A stretch of DNA of 5,720 nt from Aphodosoma sp045614825 (lineage in GTDB: Bacteria > Bacteroidota > Bacteroidia > Bacteroidales > Paludibacteraceae): NCBI GenBank assembly GCA_045614825.1, contig JAZLDO010000109.1, positions 1 to 5,720 of the forward strand, given 5' to 3'. Shown in pieces: positions 4,272-5,720 of this stretch. The position numbers and the translations under genes were made by a program. The first letter of the stretch is position 1, and the number at the start of each line of letters is the position of its first letter. The notes below the pieces were generated by a model. It was not told the origin of the DNA. It made no database searches and saw only the letters and a program-made list of their open reading frames with translations.

Positions 4272-5720
4272 ATGTTAAAGAAAATCTATGGCTTGGCACT
4301 AATGCTTGTTATGCTGTTAGTATCTACTGCAGCGATGGCACAAAGTGTAACAGTTACAGGTAATGTAACAGATCAAACTGGTGAAGTTGTTATTGGAGCA
4401 AGTATCTTGGAAAAAGGTACAAGCAATGGTACAATCACCGATTTTGATGGTAATTTCTCCATCTCAGTTGACGCCAATGCTACTTTGGTAATCAGTTACG
4501 TTGGTTATCAAACTCAAGAGGTAGTAATTAAAGGTAAAAAAGTAGTTAACGTAGTTATGGCTGACGACGCCCAACTTCTCCAAGAAGTTGTAGCAGTTGG
4601 TTATGGTACTCAAACTAAAAAAGAAATCACAGGTTCTGTGTCTTCAGTTAAATCTGAATCTTTCAACAAAGGTGTATCTGCTAACCCAATGGGTCTTATC
4701 CAAGGTAAAGTCGCAGGTCTTACTATTATCAAAAATGGTGGTGACGACCCAGCTCAAAATAACTACCAAGTTCAACTTCGTGGTGTTGGTTCTTTGAGTG
4801 GTGCAGCTTCTCCTCTTTATGTAATCGATGGTGTGCCAGGTGGTGACCTCTCTTCAGTTCTTCCTAGTGACATTGAGTCTATCGACGTATTGAAAGATGG
4901 TTCTGCAGCTGCTATCTATGGTACTCGTGCTAATGCTGGTGTCATCTTGATTACTACTAAACGCGGTTCTAAAGATGGTAAATTCCATGCTGAATATAAC
5001 GGTTCTGTAAATACAGGTGTTATTGCCGATGCTCCACGTGTGCTTACAGCAGACGAATATCGTACTTATATGGTGGCTTCTGGTAGAGGTGTAGATATGG
5101 GTGCTTCTACAAATTGGATGAAAGAAATTACTCGTACCCCTATTAGCCACACACACAATGTGTCGGTTTCTGGTGGTACTGAAAACTTCAATTACCGTGC
5201 ATCTGCTGGTTATCGTGGTTTGCAAGGTATTGTACGTAATTCTGATTTCCAGGAACTTAATGCTCGTTTTGCGGCTAATCAAAAAACATTGAACAAACGT
5301 CTTGAATTGGCTTACGACTTCTCTTATACTTCTGTTGATAAAGCTTGGGCTAACTACGACAACTTGAATCAAGCTGTACGTGCTAATCCAACTATGCCAG
5401 TACGTTCAGACGATAAGAAATTTGAAAAATATGGTGGTTATTATGAATCAGATAACTTCTATTCTCGTAACCCAGTTTCTGACCTTGAGCAAACTACAAA
5501 CGACCAAAAAAATCAAGTAATGTTGGGTAGCGTTCGCGCAACTTTGAATATTATCGAAGGTCTTAAATTCTCTACTTTTTATTCTATTCAACATAGCAAT
5601 TCTTGGACTGGTAAATTCCAAAATTCAACACTCCGTGCAGTAGAAGGTAAAGGTGGTGTGGCAAATCAATCATATGGTCTTTACACTCAACAAGTTGTTG
5701 AAAATACTCTCCAATATGTT
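4272..5720 (+). CDS. SusC/RagA-family TonB-linked outer-membrane protein, 3'-truncated by the window edge
   Basis: SusC-type proteins are outer-membrane beta-barrel transporters powered by TonB. They pair with a SusD-like lipoprotein to import glycans or peptides. The first 483 codons are present and open to the edge; the family usually runs to about 1000 residues. Visible parts: a signal peptide at 1-23 (basic MLKK, hydrophobic core, AMA-Q cleavage); a CarboxypepD_reg-like domain at about 27-98 (GNVTDQTGEVVIGASI, then TDFDGNF); the SusC hallmark LLQEVVAVGYGTQ at 102-114; and a plug domain at about 115-230 with QVQLRGVGS, PLYVIDGVPGG (181-191), IESIDVLKDGSAAAIYG (201-217) and GVILITTKRG. From about 238 the aromatic, alternating barrel begins (THNVSVSGGTENFNYRASAGYRG). 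The ATG at 4272 is fixed by the signal peptide. By eye, C-ending Asn and Asp codons are commoner than in clpB, consistent with high expression. The substrate cannot be told from sequence. A susD-like gene is expected downstream. Confidence 0.95.
   Translation, partial: MLKKIYGLALMLVMLLVSTAAMAQSVTVTGNVTDQTGEVVIGASILEKGTSNGTITDFDGNFSISVDANATLVISYVGYQTQEVVIKGKKVVNVVMADDAQLLQEVVAVGYGTQTKKEITGSVSSVKSESFNKGVSANPMGLIQGKVAGLTIIKNGGDDPAQNNYQVQLRGVGSLSGAASPLYVIDGVPGGDLSSVLPSDIESIDVLKDGSAAAIYGTRANAGVILITTKRGSKDGKFHAEYNGSVNTGVIADAPRVLTADEYRTYMVASGRGVDMGASTNWMKEITRTPISHTHNVSVSGGTENFNYRASAGYRGLQGIVRNSDFQELNARFAANQKTLNKRLELAYDFSYTSVDKAWANYDNLNQAVRANPTMPVRSDDKKFEKYGGYYESDNFYSRNPVSDLEQTTNDQKNQVMLGSVRATLNIIEGLKFSTFYSIQHSNSWTGKFQNSTLRAVEGKGGVANQSYGLYTQQVVENTLQYV

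Noticed and set aside
4854..5372. 172-codon minus-strand ORF
   Set aside because: It is antisense to the conserved plug and barrel region of the susC-like gene. It has a low-complexity Ser/Thr/Ile composition with no recognisable fold.
1..5720. Defence system, CRISPR array, prophage or integrative element
   Set aside because: No repeat-spacer pattern, nuclease, methylase, integrase or phage gene was seen. The coding content is housekeeping and nutrient uptake.

Overview
The window reads as an ordinary chromosomal stretch of an AT-rich Bacteroidota, most likely a member of the Bacteroidales. Three observations support this. There is a SusC/RagA-type TonB-linked outer-membrane protein. Three promoters have the Bacteroides-type form TTG/TTTG, exactly 20 bp, then TAnnTTTG. 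Gene starts lack strong Shine-Dalgarno sequences and have AT-rich upstream regions. Species cannot be read from the sequence.

Layout: (1) 1-1837, the 3' two-thirds of clpB (disaggregase), entering from the left edge and closed by a strong hairpin terminator at 1841-1882. (2) 1883-2073, a gene-free convergent interval with two G/C-rich paired-hairpin repeats. (3) 2074-2568, minus strand, an Lrp/AsnC-family regulator. (4) 2569-2845, a divergent intergenic region. It holds a minus-strand promoter for the regulator, a plus-strand promoter for galE, a near-perfect 26-bp AT-rich palindrome between their two -33 boxes, and a structured segment in the galE leader flanked by an 11-bp direct repeat. 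(5) 2846-3964, galE, a UDP-hexose 4-epimerase. (6) 3965-4271, 307 bp without a gene: an AT-rich spacer, the galE terminator at 4040-4077, a textbook promoter at 4137-4168 and a roughly 100-nt leader. (7) 4272 to the right edge, the first 483 codons of a susC-like gene. A susD partner would be expected beyond the window.

The genes do not form one operon: each has its own promoter or terminator wherever the sequence is visible. The closest regulatory link is between the Lrp-type gene and galE. They are divergent and share the palindrome, so the regulator may control itself and the epimerase (inference). galE supplies UDP-galactose or related sugar nucleotides for surface glycans, and SusC-type proteins import oligosaccharides or peptides, but nothing here ties the two together.

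I found no defence system, CRISPR array, transposase, tRNA or rRNA. The most interesting material is non-coding: the palindrome between the divergent promoters, homopolymer tracts in both promoter spacers, and the apparent insertion in the galE leader.
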